Of a DNA stretch of 64,000 bases, positions 22,019 to 33,041 are shown one piece after another (positions within the stretch are counted from its first letter, which is position 1; every line of letters starts with the position of its first letter). The DNA is from Hsuehochloa calcarea (taxonomy: Eukaryota > Streptophyta > Magnoliopsida > Poales > Poaceae), in assembly GCA_036346395.1 (NCBI GenBank), contig CM070604.1:33197662-33261661 (forward strand), given 5' to 3'. The notes under the pieces were generated by a model. That model did not search any database and was not told the DNA's origin. It saw nothing but the letters and a program-made list of their open reading frames with translations. Position numbers and translations under genes: made by a program.

Positions 22019-24964
22019 TCAATTGTTTCGAGGTCGTTCATCGGTGTCGACGGAGTGAAACTCTCCGTTGGTGTTAACTATGTCTGCCTTGATGAAGCCA
22101 CAGAGCTCCCCTCGAATGTGCGTGACCTGGTCCATCTCGAGTGCATTTAACTCTATGTTCAAGCCACATAAGCTAGCGAGTAAAGTAGTAAGCATATATA
22201 TTTAAATTTATAATTAGGAGATAATTATTACGAGATTGACAAACACAGGGATCGTTAGTCCTAGAAGCAATCAATAGTCGCATATGATGGCATACGTAGA
22301 ATGCGCATAGGTGATCTCGTTTTCTTTGGCGGCCTTTGCAAAAATAGAATTACATATATATGTACAATCGATTCGAGACGCAATATTACGGAGTATGATA
22401 TATGATTATTGTGTTGTAGCGCGTGCGAAATCGCATCACGTGAGTCGGTGTGGCGCTCGTTCCTTGTATAAACCTCCCTCGGCAACATAGCCGATGAGCG
22501 CCTACATGATTCAAAAAGTTATCCTTGTCCATTTAAAGCGAAGGAAGACTACAATAGAGTTATGTGCGGAGGAAATGAACATACACATCGAGTATTCCTT
22601 TAAGAATGGTGAAGTCGTGATTTTTGTTGAGTAGAGAATCAAGGTACAATACCATGTTCCTCTTTGGCACAAGAATCGGAAGAATCGATGGAACCTACTC
22701 GTGTATGTCGCTATAGTCATAAACCTATGTTGAAACGTAATTTGTATAGCAAATATTGAAGCACTTACTTACGGTTGTAGGGTACCATTATGTACTCCCA
22801 CATGCGTTACGAGCAAGCAATCCTATTTTTATGTAATTCTCGGCGTAGGATGCGTCTTGGTTGATTGTTTGCTCGGAGACCACGTGTGGGTCGAGAAACC
22901 CACCGGTTCTTTGATTCGACGGGCACATTTCATAATGTATCCGTACATAAGCAATGAGTTATGATATTTATCGGTATCACGTGAGTGTAGAAATTGATTG
23001 CACACACTTACAGTGTCCAGCATCGTAGAAGTGAGGTGTCGAGGGCAGTTAGGTTGTATAAGTCAAATAAGTCTTCGAAGCCCACGACGAAGTGGCCAGG
23101 CTCGTGGAGAAAATACTCCCTCCGTATCGGCGGTGATTCGATATGACCCCTTCGCTCGGTCTTGCGCAAGTACCAATCATGTAAAGCTTGACAAGCTACT
23201 CCTGAGCTCTTTATTTCTGCGCCAGAGACCAACGGACTTCCGAGGGAGTATTTCACGGGTTTGGGAGGTGCCTTAATGTTCTTCGATTTCAATTTCTCCT
23301 TAACGAGGCGGCTGAGGGACGTCTTCCCGTGTGACACCTCAGGGACCGATATGGTGACACGCTTTTCTTGTCCCTTTGTCATCTTCTCGACGGGAAGCGA
23401 TGTGGCGGCCTTCTGAAGCTTTGGTTGAGGCGGACTCATCGAGGGTCCTATTGGAGAGGTAGGGTCCTCTCGATATCGCGTCACCAAGGGTCGGTCGATG
23501 TCCTTCTTGGGCCATTGGATAAAAGTGTGCGTGGCATCCCTAGTGTTACGATTTCTTCGTTCGGGAATCTCGGTAGGATGGCCATGAAATTGTCATGGAC
23601 CATGTCCACTGCACCTGGCGTAACCACGCACCGGTGGGCACCGTGTCTTTCTGCCCCTTCTTGGTATGGATACACCATACCCCGCCCAGCCTCAATAGGA
23701 ATCGACCCTAATATCCTCACTTGGAGCTTGCAGGGCGTCGGCTCCTACAAAAGCGTACACAATTAGCTAAGGCGTCCTATAGGTCTATCTTTGGAGCACT
23801 CGAGATGTACATTACCTCGATGCCGTCGATCGGTAATTGCGTCGTCATGTCGAAATTATGTGTGGGCGCGACGCTACTCCGATGTCGGCGGGACTTGCTC
23901 CCAAATTAACGAGCGGCTTGCGCTGCATGAGTTGATTTACTTGGTTACGCAAGTTTGTTATTTGTTCTTGAAATTGTGCAATAATCACATGTTCCAATCG
24001 GCGTCGTCTGGTCCTTGGATCTCTTCCTACTCCTATCGTGTTGGAGTTGTGTGGAATCCATCCTCCAAGGTACGTAAACCCCAACTCCTCGCGTGCGACC
24101 GGGTGCTCCTTGTTTCCCGGGGTCGTGAGCGGTACATCCTTCTCCTGTCTACTTGAAGGAACCTTGGGAACATGCGGAAGTCAATTCTTCTGCAAGAGAA
24201 CATCATGTTATTGTAGACACCATGAAGTTATGAACTTATTAACAATTAAGTGGTTGGAAATTTACGAGACGTTGAGACACCGCCTCGTCTGCCGGGTTTG
24301 TCGAGAGATGTTGCCGAAGATGTGGTGATGCCCTCGCTCTTAACCGAGATCGGCGCGCTCGTCCGAGATCATAACAAGCGGTCGTGCGGCGGTCTCGTCC
24401 TCCGCCGCCATGCGTGTCTTTACCGCGTACCAGGCGGTGCCGAGTCTGTGGGGGTGAGTGTTTTGTGCTGGATAGCTCAGTCGCCTCACTTTGCTCTGAA
24501 ATTCAGCCGTCGTCTTCATACGCACGGCGTCCCATGTATCCGCGACAAAATTGATACGTCGTGAAGGCGTCCGACCCGTGTTCACGTCTTTGCGTGACAA
24601 GCGAGCTCTTGAAGGTCCTCCACGCATGGGACATCGCCCGGCGCGTGCCATCGCTGCGTGCAGTCCGCCGAGGAAAGTGAGCGAGGCGAAAGTTCATCCT
24701 GGCCGGTCTCTCTGTACATCCGTCGAGACTTCGAGTTGGGGTGGTGATGGGGACCCGTTCCTTGCAAGTACCCGCAGACGGTCCGGAATCTCGCGGTGCT
24801 TTCTTGGGACTCGGCGGGATCCCGCGTCAGCGACCTCCGTGATCGTCATGCGGCCCGAGGGCAATTTGGATATTCCTCGCCTTCTCGCCTCGTACCACCT
24901 TGATCGGAGATCCAGGCGCATTTGGCGGCGTCGATGGCGGCGGCGAAGACGATGCCTCTGCCAT
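22019..24964 (-). pseudogene. TNPA-like (PTTA/En-Spm) gene with Ulp1-like C-terminus, frameshifted
   Basis: The start at 24964 gives MAEASSSPPPSTPPNAP. A Transposase_24-like region (about 24700-24340) includes WRTFKSSLVT, TTAEFQSKV and PHRLGTAWYA. A coiled-coil segment follows near 23900 (QFQEQITNLRNQVNQLMQRK). A conserved VTPGAVDMVHDNF region resembling DUF8039 is at 23481-23720. FVVGFEDLFDLYNL lies near 23040. After frame changes come YLDSLLNKNHDFT (about 22620) and LCAFYVCHHMRLL (about 22260-22300). The last two are the Asp-containing strand and the catalytic Cys region of Ulp1/C48 proteases. A possible last exon ends at 22019. Introns and indels cannot be separated by eye. TNPA binds subterminal repeats; the protease-like domain has no proven role here. 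Confidence 0.72.
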
Positions 24965-25074
24965 CTCGCTTACTTGCTATCTATATAAGTTACGTACGCA
25001 ATTATTACATAGTATATAATATATGGGAAATTGCACAAAAAATATAAACAAATATAATCAACGTTTGCCATCTC

Positions 25075-25312
25075 AGAGTAAAATAAAATAAATTGCCGTC
25101 AGTGTACCATAAGAATCATCACGGTTCCCGTGTTTACCTGTTAGTCGGCACCTAAGTATCGAGACTACCCACACCAACCTAGGTTAACCGGCATCTTGGT
25201 TTTTCAAGTCACCTAGGCTAACCCAGATTAGTCGACACCGGGATACCCATGATACCTAGGCCAACCTAGTAAATCGGCACCGTCTTACTTCCATAGGTTT
25301 TCATCATTCGGC
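25075..25312 (+). repeat. Repeat cassette, copy 1 (inside CACTA)
   Basis: About 240 bases closely match 38949-39190 in the same orientation. The core carries ACCTAGG-containing units at 25177, 25211 and 25254, each followed by a Y-rich AAC motif, making a degenerate tandem repeat of about 34-43 bases. ATCGGCACCG closes the unit. No terminal repeats or target duplications are evident. Confidence 0.8.
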
Positions 25313-26277
25313 ACTATACCTCAAGTTTCAGATGCGAAAATGTTGATCAAGAACTGACAACTACAAGAGAGATTTTTCTTAATAAATGCAGAAAAGTGAA
25401 TGAAATGAAATACAACAGTTATAAACTAAAATTCTCAGAACTCTAGTAAGACAATATTTCAAAGAAGGTCACATTAATGATGCGAATGTTGTGCAAGCAC
25501 GATGGATTGTAAGTCAATATAATGCCATGCTTGAGTACAGACCAAGTGTCACTACATTGTCATGAAGAGAACAATTCAGTTTACTACTCAACATATATAG
25601 ACAAGACGAAACTAAAAAAATTGTAAATACACGGGAAACAAACTACTGCAAAATTGAGTTTGTACTTCAAATATTAAAAATTAACTCGTTTTGATCCATA
25701 GACCAGAGTACAGACTATCTGTAAGTGAGTCATGCCAGTGTACTCCGTTAGATGATATTAAAGATAGTAGTCAATATTTGAATGTCCACAAAAGCTTTAG
25801 CTGTGGACTGAAACTCTCAGATAGCTGAAATCAAATGAGTGACGCATAGACTCCAGCATTTTGTATTTTAACATACATTCTGTGGGCTCAAGCGTGCCAC
25901 GTACTTGTGATATCCATGGGAATCGAGTTTTGGGTATCTAGTAGGTAACCAACGCAAATATTATACTTTTTCGGCCATCAAGCGGGATAACGTCTACAAC
26001 CGTCGTAAATTAGGTTGGTATTCTAAACTTCAAGTACTGTTTCAACGTCGAAAATATATATAACCTCCCATTTACTAAGGAAGCACTATAGGCAAATTTG
26101 GTAGGGCTTTGGATTCTGTATTTTTAGTTTCTGCTATTGATTCAGTCAGGATCCACTTCAGTCAGGAACCTCTTCTAATGCATTTAAATAGGAGTAGAAA
26201 GTCAAAACATTGCAATAATTATACTCCTGGTTTTCTCAATGGACAAACATATTGAAAAGGAAACTCCCGTGTCCATT

Positions 26278-26341
26278 GACAAACATTGTGAGGGAATATA
26301 TATATGCTGGACAAACATTGTAAGGGAATATATATATGCAA
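26278..26341 (+). repeat. Two tandem 32-bp units
   Basis: GACAAACATTGTGAGGG followed by a short TA run is repeated directly with one or two changes (GACAAACATTGTAAGGG at 26310). Confidence 0.85.
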
Positions 26342-26655
26342 CCGGTTGGCGATCGACCGTTAAATATTGGTCATCGAGAAACATGCACCTTTATATTTTT
26401 CACATCTGTGTGGCTACGTTATGCTACTTAAATATTGGAGATTGAATTTTAGTCAGAGAGATATGCAATCTTGCTTTTATTGCTTAGGTTAATTCATCTT
26501 TGAATTGAATACTCCCTGAGCCCTAAAATGTAAGTTGTTGTGGGATCCCTACAGTCCAGGTTACCTCAAGATCACAGAATATTGCACACAGCAGACTAGA
26601 GTACAGGAATGTCAACATGAATCCATATTTTTCCCCACATTCTAGACCGGTTACC

Positions 26656-26895
26656 TCAAGAAGGGTCTGAATCCACCTCAAGACGGTGGGGGAGGAGCTC
26701 AGTGGCGGCAGGGGAGGAGGAGAACTTACCCGAGCAGGTGGCGGTGGCGGAGGTGGCCGGGATCGGGGAGGCGCCGGGTCGGGGAGGAGGCGCCGGGTCG
26801 GGAGGAGGCGCCGGTCGGGGAGGCGTTCGGAGAGGAGGCGGCGCAGAGGACGACACCGATAGGGTTAGATCAAAACCCTATCGTCTCTGAACCTT
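26656..26895 (-). other. GC-rich, proline-rich ORF of unknown origin inside CACTA
   Basis: A minus-strand 66-codon ORF (26656-26856) encodes a low-complexity protein rich in P, A and S (MSSSAPPPLRTPPRP). Just upstream is AACCCTATCGG, a motif common in plant untranslated leaders. Directly beyond it lie CACTA-type palindromes (26907-26985). It may be a captured first exon or the promoter side of a CACTA gene; no family is recognised. The GGAGGCGCCGGGTCGGG-type internal repeats inflate the ORF. Confidence 0.35.
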
Positions 26896-26906
26896 ATATA
26901 ATCAAC

Positions 26907-26985
26907 ACGCATCACGAGCGGTTCTCGAGGAACCGTGCGTGATGTGGAATCCTGACGGTTTTTGAAGAGCCGTCTGTGATGTTCA
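26907..26985. repeat. Internal CACTA-type palindromic repeats
   Basis: Two inverted pairs are present: TCACGAGCGGTT with AACCGTGCGTGA, and GACGGTT with AGCCGTCTGTGA. They resemble the inner units of the left subterminal array but lie about 5.4 kb from the left end and 4.4 kb from the right. Confidence 0.8.
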
Positions 26986-27462
26986 AACAACCGGCACTCA
27001 AGGTCCGGAACGTCCGATTTCCGGAACTTCCTCCATTGAATCTGCGGAACTTCCGATTTCTCTAACAAGTCAAGTCAGCCATCTCTCTTCATTCAATTCT
27101 AAATCTTTTGTGGCCACTTCCAGTGATCAAGTTGATCCTCTATATCTTATTCGTTAAAATGGTATCCATAATTCTCTCATGTCAATCAAAATTCTCTCTT
27201 CTCTTTGGAATGCTTTCATGGAAGATCAATAGAAGAGAAGTTCGAGCACCTTGCAAAATTCAATTATTGCTTACAAGTGGTACCAAGTATTTGCAATGGA
27301 ATCAATTATTCTTGGTATCAAGTGTTTTTCTCATAAGTGGTATCGAGTTCGTACAAGTGGAATTAATTACTTGACAATTGTCATCAATTTAAAGATCATA
27401 AGTCCATAACACATTAACACATGACAATGGAATAAATTAGTTAATTACAATGGAGTAAATTC
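26986..27462. other. Spacer downstream of the TNP2 gene
   Basis: AT-rich sequence with no gene. It contains three AAGTGG-type near repeats (ACAAGTGGTACCAAG, CATAAGTGGTATCGAG, CAAGTGGAAT) between 27260 and 27365. It would hold the 3' end of the TNP2 transcript. Confidence 0.5.
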
Positions 27463-30400
27463 TTAATTAAAATACAGCCCTTCATGATGATCGACGCGCA
27501 TATAGCTAGCTTCCTCACTGGGTTCTTCCTCGAGCGATCTGCCGTCTCCGAAAGGTGGCAACTCGTCAAATTGATTGTATTCTTCCTCGTCCACTACATT
27601 CTCAACTCCGACAATCCTCCTTTTTCCATGAAGAACTACGTGACGCTTCTTATTTGCCGGGTCGGTTACATAGAAGACTTGAACAACTTGGTTGCTTGAT
27701 CGAATGGTTCGTCTTTGTATCCGACACGTTCGAGGTCCACGGTAGTGACACCGTACTTGTCGACCTTCACCTGTGGGAGATGGACCCAACGGCACCGAAA
27801 TAGGGGGATCTTGAAAAGCACATAATCGATCTCCCATATCTCCTCTATTTGCCCATAGTACGAGCTCCTCGGCCCATCGATCTTGAATGCATCTATCACG
27901 GACACCGTTGTTACGCCTTGTGCTCTTCCTATCTGAGTGCCGTATAAAATGTGTACCCATTTATGTCGTATCCTTGCCATGTGACAATTGTAAACTGTGG
28001 CCCTCTTGCCAACCATAGCGGCGTATCATCACTTGATGACCTCCGAGTGATTCGCGCCTTTAACCATTCGTTGAACCGAAGCGGTTGTGCTCTCAGTGAT
28101 CCAAACCTCCGACCGTGCGGATTACATTGGCGTACCATGTCTTTGTGCTCGTCGATGTCGGGGACACTTGGGTCATGTGTTGCAAGACCGTGAAATGGGC
28201 TTGGCGTGCGTATCGGATCGGGAGTGATTGATTTCCTTCCGATGGTCCGATACCATCCGGTCTCCCCTCATGGCGAGATAGAGGCACACCAATCGGATCC
28301 ACGAGCCATGTAGTCGACGCAGAACTCAATGACCTCTTCCATTGCATAACCTTCGATGATCTTGCCCTCGGTCGAGATCGATTCCGTGCGTAGGACTTGA
28401 GAATTCCCATGTACCTCTCGAGCGGGTACATATGGCGTAGAAACACAGGGCGCATATCTTTATCTCTTTCACAAGGTGAACAATGAGATGGACCATGATA
28501 TCGAAAAATGACGGAGGAAATACATCTCAAGATGACCGAGTCGTAACTACCTCGGCTGCGCAGAGCATCTAGTCCTTGGGGATCGATGACCTTACGAGCA
28601 ATTGAGTTGAAGAAATAACACGACCTCAAGATTGCCACTCGGACCTTGTTCGGCAAGATACTCCTAATTGCAACAGGAAGCATTTGTGTCATCAGCACAC
28701 GACAATCATGCGACTTCATACCAATTAATTTCAAATCTTGCATAGAAACAAGTTTCTTAATGTTAGCGGAGTAACCAGACGGGACTTTCACACCGTGCAA
28801 GCTCTGGCACAGTTCATTTCTCTCGGCCTTGGACAGAGTGTAGCAAGCTGGGGGAAGGTACGTTTGTCCTGTATCGGTCTCTTTCGGTGCTAACTCGGTC
28901 CTTATGTTCATATCGACCAAGTCACGCCGTGCGTTAACACCATCCTTTGTTTTGCCACTAATGTTCAGCAAGAGACCAATCAAGCTATCACATACATTCT
29001 TCTCTATGTGCATAACGTCGATGCATTGGCGAACTTCTAAGTACTCCCAATAAGGCAAGTCCCAAAAAATTGACCGCTTCTTCCAGATGTTCTTCTCACG
29101 GGTTCTTAATTTACGTCCCTTCCCAAGCACAACATCGATATCCTTAACCATATCATAGACCTCTTTCCCACTAAAAGCCCTTGAAGCTGAACCGTCTTCC
29201 TTATTTCCGTCGAATTATTTCTTCATCTTGCGGTATGGGTGACTCCTCGGAAGGAACCTACGGTGGCGCTTATATACAGATTTCTGCGAGTTGTTCGACC
29301 ATACACTCTCCGTAGCATCTAAGCGGTTGGACGAGGCTTTGGCTCCTTTTGTCTTGGCCCGATAGGTTACCAAGGGCAGGAAAATCATTGATGGTGCAGA
29401 ACAACATGGCGCGTAAAGTGAAGTTCTCTCGTTTGTACGCATCCCATACCTGTACCCCTTCGTTCCACAGTGTCACAAGATCTTCCAGCAATGGTGCTAG
29501 GTACACATCAATATCATTCCCAGGTTGCTTCGGCCCTTGGATAAGTAGTGTCATCAAAATGTATTTCCGCTTCATACACAGCCAAGGAGGAAGGTTGTAC
29601 ATACATAGATTCACGGGCCAGGTGCTATGTCGGCTGCTCATGTTACCGAAAGGATTCATTCCGTCCGTACTCAACCCTAACCTTATGTTCCTCGGTTCCG
29701 CACTGAACTCTTCGAAGCTCCGATCGAAGTTTCTCCACTGGGCAGAATCAGCAGGGTGTCTGAGCTTCCCATCTTTCTTACGCTCCTCCGAGTGCCAACG
29801 CATCAATCTTGCCTCCTTTCGGTTCGCAAATAAACGCTTCAAACGTGGGATCACAGGCAGATACCACAACATCTTAGCAGGAGGTCCTTGCTTCGCCTTA
29901 GCAGTATTCTTCCGCTTGTATCGGGATGCTCTGCACACGGGACATGCATGCATGTCTGCATACTCTTTACGGTAGAGGATACAATCGTTCGGACATGCAT
30001 GTATTCTTTCTACTTCCATTCCCAATGGACAAAGAACCTTCTTAGCTTGGTAGGTCGTCTTTGGGCAACACGTTTCCCTCCGGAAGGATGTCAGCTAAGA
30101 GACCTAACAACGCCGTAAAACTCTTGTCGGACCAACCATTGCTTGCCTTCAATTTCAGCAGTTCAAGCACGGTTGACAACCTTGTGTATTCCGGCTTGCA
30201 GCCAGGGAACAAAGGTTTCCCCGAGTCCTCCATTAAGCCCTCGAATTTACAAAACTCTCTCTCACCGTAGTTCCCTTCTGCATCGCGTAGCATCTGATCC
30301 AGATTGTCATCATGCGATCTATCCTCATCAAAAGCACATTCCATACCCTGCATATCGTTGACTTCCTCGGCGATGTCGTCATTACTGACTTCCGGTATAA

Positions 30401-30643
30401 TCTGCTCTTCACCGTGACTGCTCCAACATGTATATCCTTTTTTGAAACCTCTTCGTATTAAGTGAGCTTCGATCTGCGCCGGGTTGTTAAACATTTTCAT
30501 ATTACCGCAATCAATGCATGGACAGTACATAAATTTTATCCCTTCTTCAACATATCACCTTTCGCGGCTCTTCTAAAAGCAAACACGCCATTAATATACT
30601 CTTCACTCACACGGTTCTCAATGTACATCCAGTTTCGGTCCAT
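27463..30643 (-). pseudogene. TNP2-type CACTA transposase (Transposase_21), broken
   Basis: The start at 30643 gives MDRNWMY, the conserved opening of the transposase-associated domain. One base is missing near 30563, after which MYCPCIDCGN and HLIRRGFKKGYTCW continue it. The Transposase_21 core lies at 30025-29270 (ACPNDCILYRKEY, RNIRLGLSTDGMNPFG, NLPPWLCMKRKY, NDFPALGNLSG), followed by a one-base shift near 29360. VYKRHRRFLPRSHPYR then leads to an in-frame stop at 29215-29217. The second half (29151-28093) has the DUF4218 string SHDCRVLMTQMLPVAIR. The DUF4216-like tail (28016-27463) has GYKDEPF, QVFYVTDPANKKRHVVL and DEEEYNQFDE. The protein would be the catalytic transposase. At least three lesions break it, so this copy needs help in trans. 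Confidence 0.9.
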
Positions 30644-31035
30644 CTACACATTAGTGAGTACTCTATATTAATAAACCGCAAGTACCCTTTATAATGACCA
30701 AACACATTAGTGAGTACTCTATAGCAAATATAAAGGGTTACAGATCGATCGTTACCCTTCTCTCCAAAGTGGCGCAATGTGGGAGGAGGCAGCAGATCAG
30801 GTGCCGCAATGGGCCGGGGGAGGAGGAGGCAGGGGTAACAGCTCAAAATGGGAGAGGAGGAGGTAGGGGTAACAGCTCAAAATGGGGGAGGACGCAGCAG
30901 CAGGAGGGTGGCGGCGGTTCAAATGGATTTAATAGAAATGGGGTGTCGGCGTGAGACGCAGCAGCAGGAGGGTGGCGGCGGTTCAAATGGATTTCATAGA
31001 AATGGGGACTGTCGGCAGCGCTACTTATAATCCTG
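30644..31035 (-). promoter_or_regulatory. Upstream region of the TNP2 gene with two tandem duplications
   Basis: GC-rich sequence between the start codon and the right subterminal array. It includes a 34-bp direct duplication (30822-30855 and 30856-30889, core GGGGTAACAGCTCAAAATGG) and a 64-bp one (30891-30954 and 30955-31018, core GCAGCAGGAGGGTGGCGG). It presumably contains the promoter and leader. No TATA box stands out. Confidence 0.5.
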
Positions 31036-31038
31036 ATA

Positions 31039-31351
31039 TATCACAGACGGTTCTTTAAAAGAACCGTCTGTGATATGGGGCTATCACAGACGGTTCTTTT
31101 AAAGAACCGTCTGTGATAGGCTTGTATCACAGACGGTTCGTTAAACGAACCGTCTGTGATACTTCACAGACGGTTAGTATAACGAACCGTCTGTGATACA
31201 AATATTATCACAGACGGTTCGTTTAATGAAAAGAGTATCATAGACGGTTCGTGTAAAGAACCGTCTGTGATACTTATATATCACAGACGGTTAACGAAGA
31301 ACCGTTTGTGATAATTTTATCACAGACGGTTCCTTTTGAACCGTCTGTGAT
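31039..31351. repeat. Right subterminal array of palindromic hairpin units
   Basis: Eight units in about 310 bases, each an inverted pair of TCACAGACGGTT and AACCGTCTGTGA with a loop of a few to about 12 bases. The first two are near-perfect hairpins of about 35 bases. Unit five lacks its right arm and unit six starts TCATAGACGG. This is the cleanest repeat array of the element and abuts the right terminal repeat. Confidence 0.93.
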
Positions 31352-31371
31352 GGGGTGTCTAGTATAGCATG

Positions 31372-31384
31372 TTCTGTAGTAGTG
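31372..31384 (-). repeat. Right terminal inverted repeat of the CACTA element
   Basis: TTCTGTAGTAGTG, the reverse complement of the left end. The TCC target duplication follows. Confidence 0.93.
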
Positions 31385-32334
31385 TCCGCGTTCAATCGTT
31401 CTCTAACCAAGCTAACGTCGCGTCTCTACCGACATTCTCAGTCTACATCGCACCCTCGGCTCTGCCGTCTCGCCAAATCCATCTTTGTTGTGAGATGGTT
31501 TTTTATGTTGTTTTTGTTTGAGATTCTTTAGGGAGGTGGAATTTTTTTATTGGGGATGTGTTTTTTTCTTGTTAGAGATTTTTTAGGGTGGTGCAAAGAC
31601 AAATGGGAGAGGTGAGGACATATCAACATCACCATCAACTCATTCTTTTATATTAGTAAAGATATTTTAATAAACTACTAACTATTCCTTCTAAATGTAA
31701 GAATGTCTGGTTGGCAATAACATTTTAAAGATTGCTGCAAATTTTAGGTAATTTGACATTTCCCCCTGAATTGAATACATATTTTTACTATTTTTATACG
31801 AAAATGCTAACAGGATAAAATAAATATTCGGTGGTCAAGTTAGTTTGATTTTGGAGGGGAGGGAGGGAGTGGTAAAGAAGCTCAAATTCGAGCTCCTTTT
31901 GGAAGAAGACAAATTAGAGATGAGTATTCAATGTTACATAATTTCTCTACAAATCAATTAATCAACATATAGTATAAAATAAATCTTCCAATAATTGTTA
32001 GATAAATACTCATTATTGGCTAGCTAATAAAAATAAAAACATGCATTTTTAAAATTGTACTCTCAAAATATTCTCTTAAAATGTGGCATGACGTAAACCA
32101 CGCGCCTGCTCTAAATTTTGTTGGTTCACTACATTCATTTCTTGTTTTTTTCCCAAATAATGAGGTAATATTTTGTCACACCTTTTGTACACAAAAAAAT
32201 TAATTCTTAAATATATCGAAGCCTCATCTTTTAAGCTGGCAAAAAGATCTCGACAAATTATTGATCTGACTATTTGTTTATGCGGCAAGTCTGGAAGACT
32301 ACAAAGTGCAAGGCTCGAAACTCTCAACTCTCAC
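31385..32334. other. Flank to the right of CACTA, no gene recognised
   Basis: Before the CACTA insertion this was continuous with 21499 and so belongs to the same island as the AGP23-like gene. The first 100 bases are moderately GC-rich, the rest AT-rich. ORFs are below 85 codons and unlike known proteins. Confidence 0.5.
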
Positions 32335-33041
32335 GATCTTTCGATGAGAAGATAAATTCGGTAGAAGTCGCTCAACTCTCACGGTCCTGACTACAAACTC
32401 ACAAGGCTCGAAACCGCGCAATCGCTAAAACTGCTCTACAAGTCGTTATCAACCATGCACGAATACACGGATGAACTAATCATGAAGATCAACTCCTGCA
32501 TACACTGAAGAAGCAAGTAAGAACAAGGTACAAATGCAATCTGATGTATTGCAAATATGAATGAAATTAGTGTTGATAAGTGGGGTTTCGAAGACGATGT
32601 CATTGTTGTTCTCACCGAACAACAGGACAAAGTATAAAGTAGCAAAGCTAAACTTCAATCAACAAAACCTAAATTTTGCTAAAAGGTGACAGCTCCTATA
32701 CGAGGAGGGCGGCCAGGACATGGAAACCCTAGGGCTGATGGTACTATTCATGGGTATTGTTCATATAAACAGTATGACCTTCCTAAGGTGGCTGGCAGCA
32801 TACGGGTCTCATGGGCTAAGTTCGCCCAAACATTACATAGCCTGTGGGCCAACAATTGGCGACGCAGCAACATGGCATGTACATGTAACTCAGCTCGTAG
32901 GAGTGAAAGTAGCTCAGTTCAATTGGGGAATATGGCATTGCCGTGGCCGAAAGTCCAATTGGAGAAGATGTGGTTGAAGTAATGGATGTCGTGTAGCGGA
33001 TCGAATTAGTGGTTGCATCCTTAGGGTTGATGTCCTCATCA
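32335..33041 (-). repeat. CRM-like LTR, minus strand, truncated
   Basis: Matches 46224-46980 in inverse orientation along nearly its full length. The start on the minus strand is TGATGAGG at 33041. At the inner end a GTGAGAGTTGAG unit is duplicated (about 32325-32380) before similarity is lost. Confidence 0.75.

Larger units (their letters stand above)
24965..26640. other. Non-coding interior of the CACTA element
   Basis: This is AT-rich and without genes. It holds a repeat cassette shared with an LTR (25075-25312), a 32-bp tandem duplication (26278-26341) and a TACTCCCTGAGCCCTAAAATG stretch near 26509 that resembles the start of Stowaway/mariner-type miniature elements. It separates the two transposase genes. 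Confidence 0.5.
21500..31384 (-). mobile_element. CACTA (En/Spm) DNA transposon, full length
   Basis: The left end CACTACTACAGAA and the right end, its reverse complement TTCTGTAGTAGTG, form a 13-bp terminal inverted repeat. TCC lies directly outside both ends (21497-21499 and 31385-31387), the 3-bp duplication expected of CACTA elements. Palindromic subterminal arrays lie inside each end. Two minus-strand genes are present: a TNP2-type transposase at the right and a TNPA-like gene with an Ulp1-like C-terminus at the left. Frameshifts in both genes make it non-autonomous as read. Non-coding material between the genes (about 25.0-26.9 kb) includes a repeat cassette found elsewhere in the window. 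Confidence 0.93.

Noticed and set aside
23110..23130. ACTCCCTCCGTATCGG as the start of a Stowaway-type miniature element
   Set aside because: It lies within the coding region of the TNPA-like gene in frame with conserved residues, and no partner end was found.
31039..31351. Regular repeats resembling a CRISPR array
   Set aside because: The units are palindromes without unique spacers of fixed length, lie in a plant transposon and are explained as CACTA subterminal repeats.
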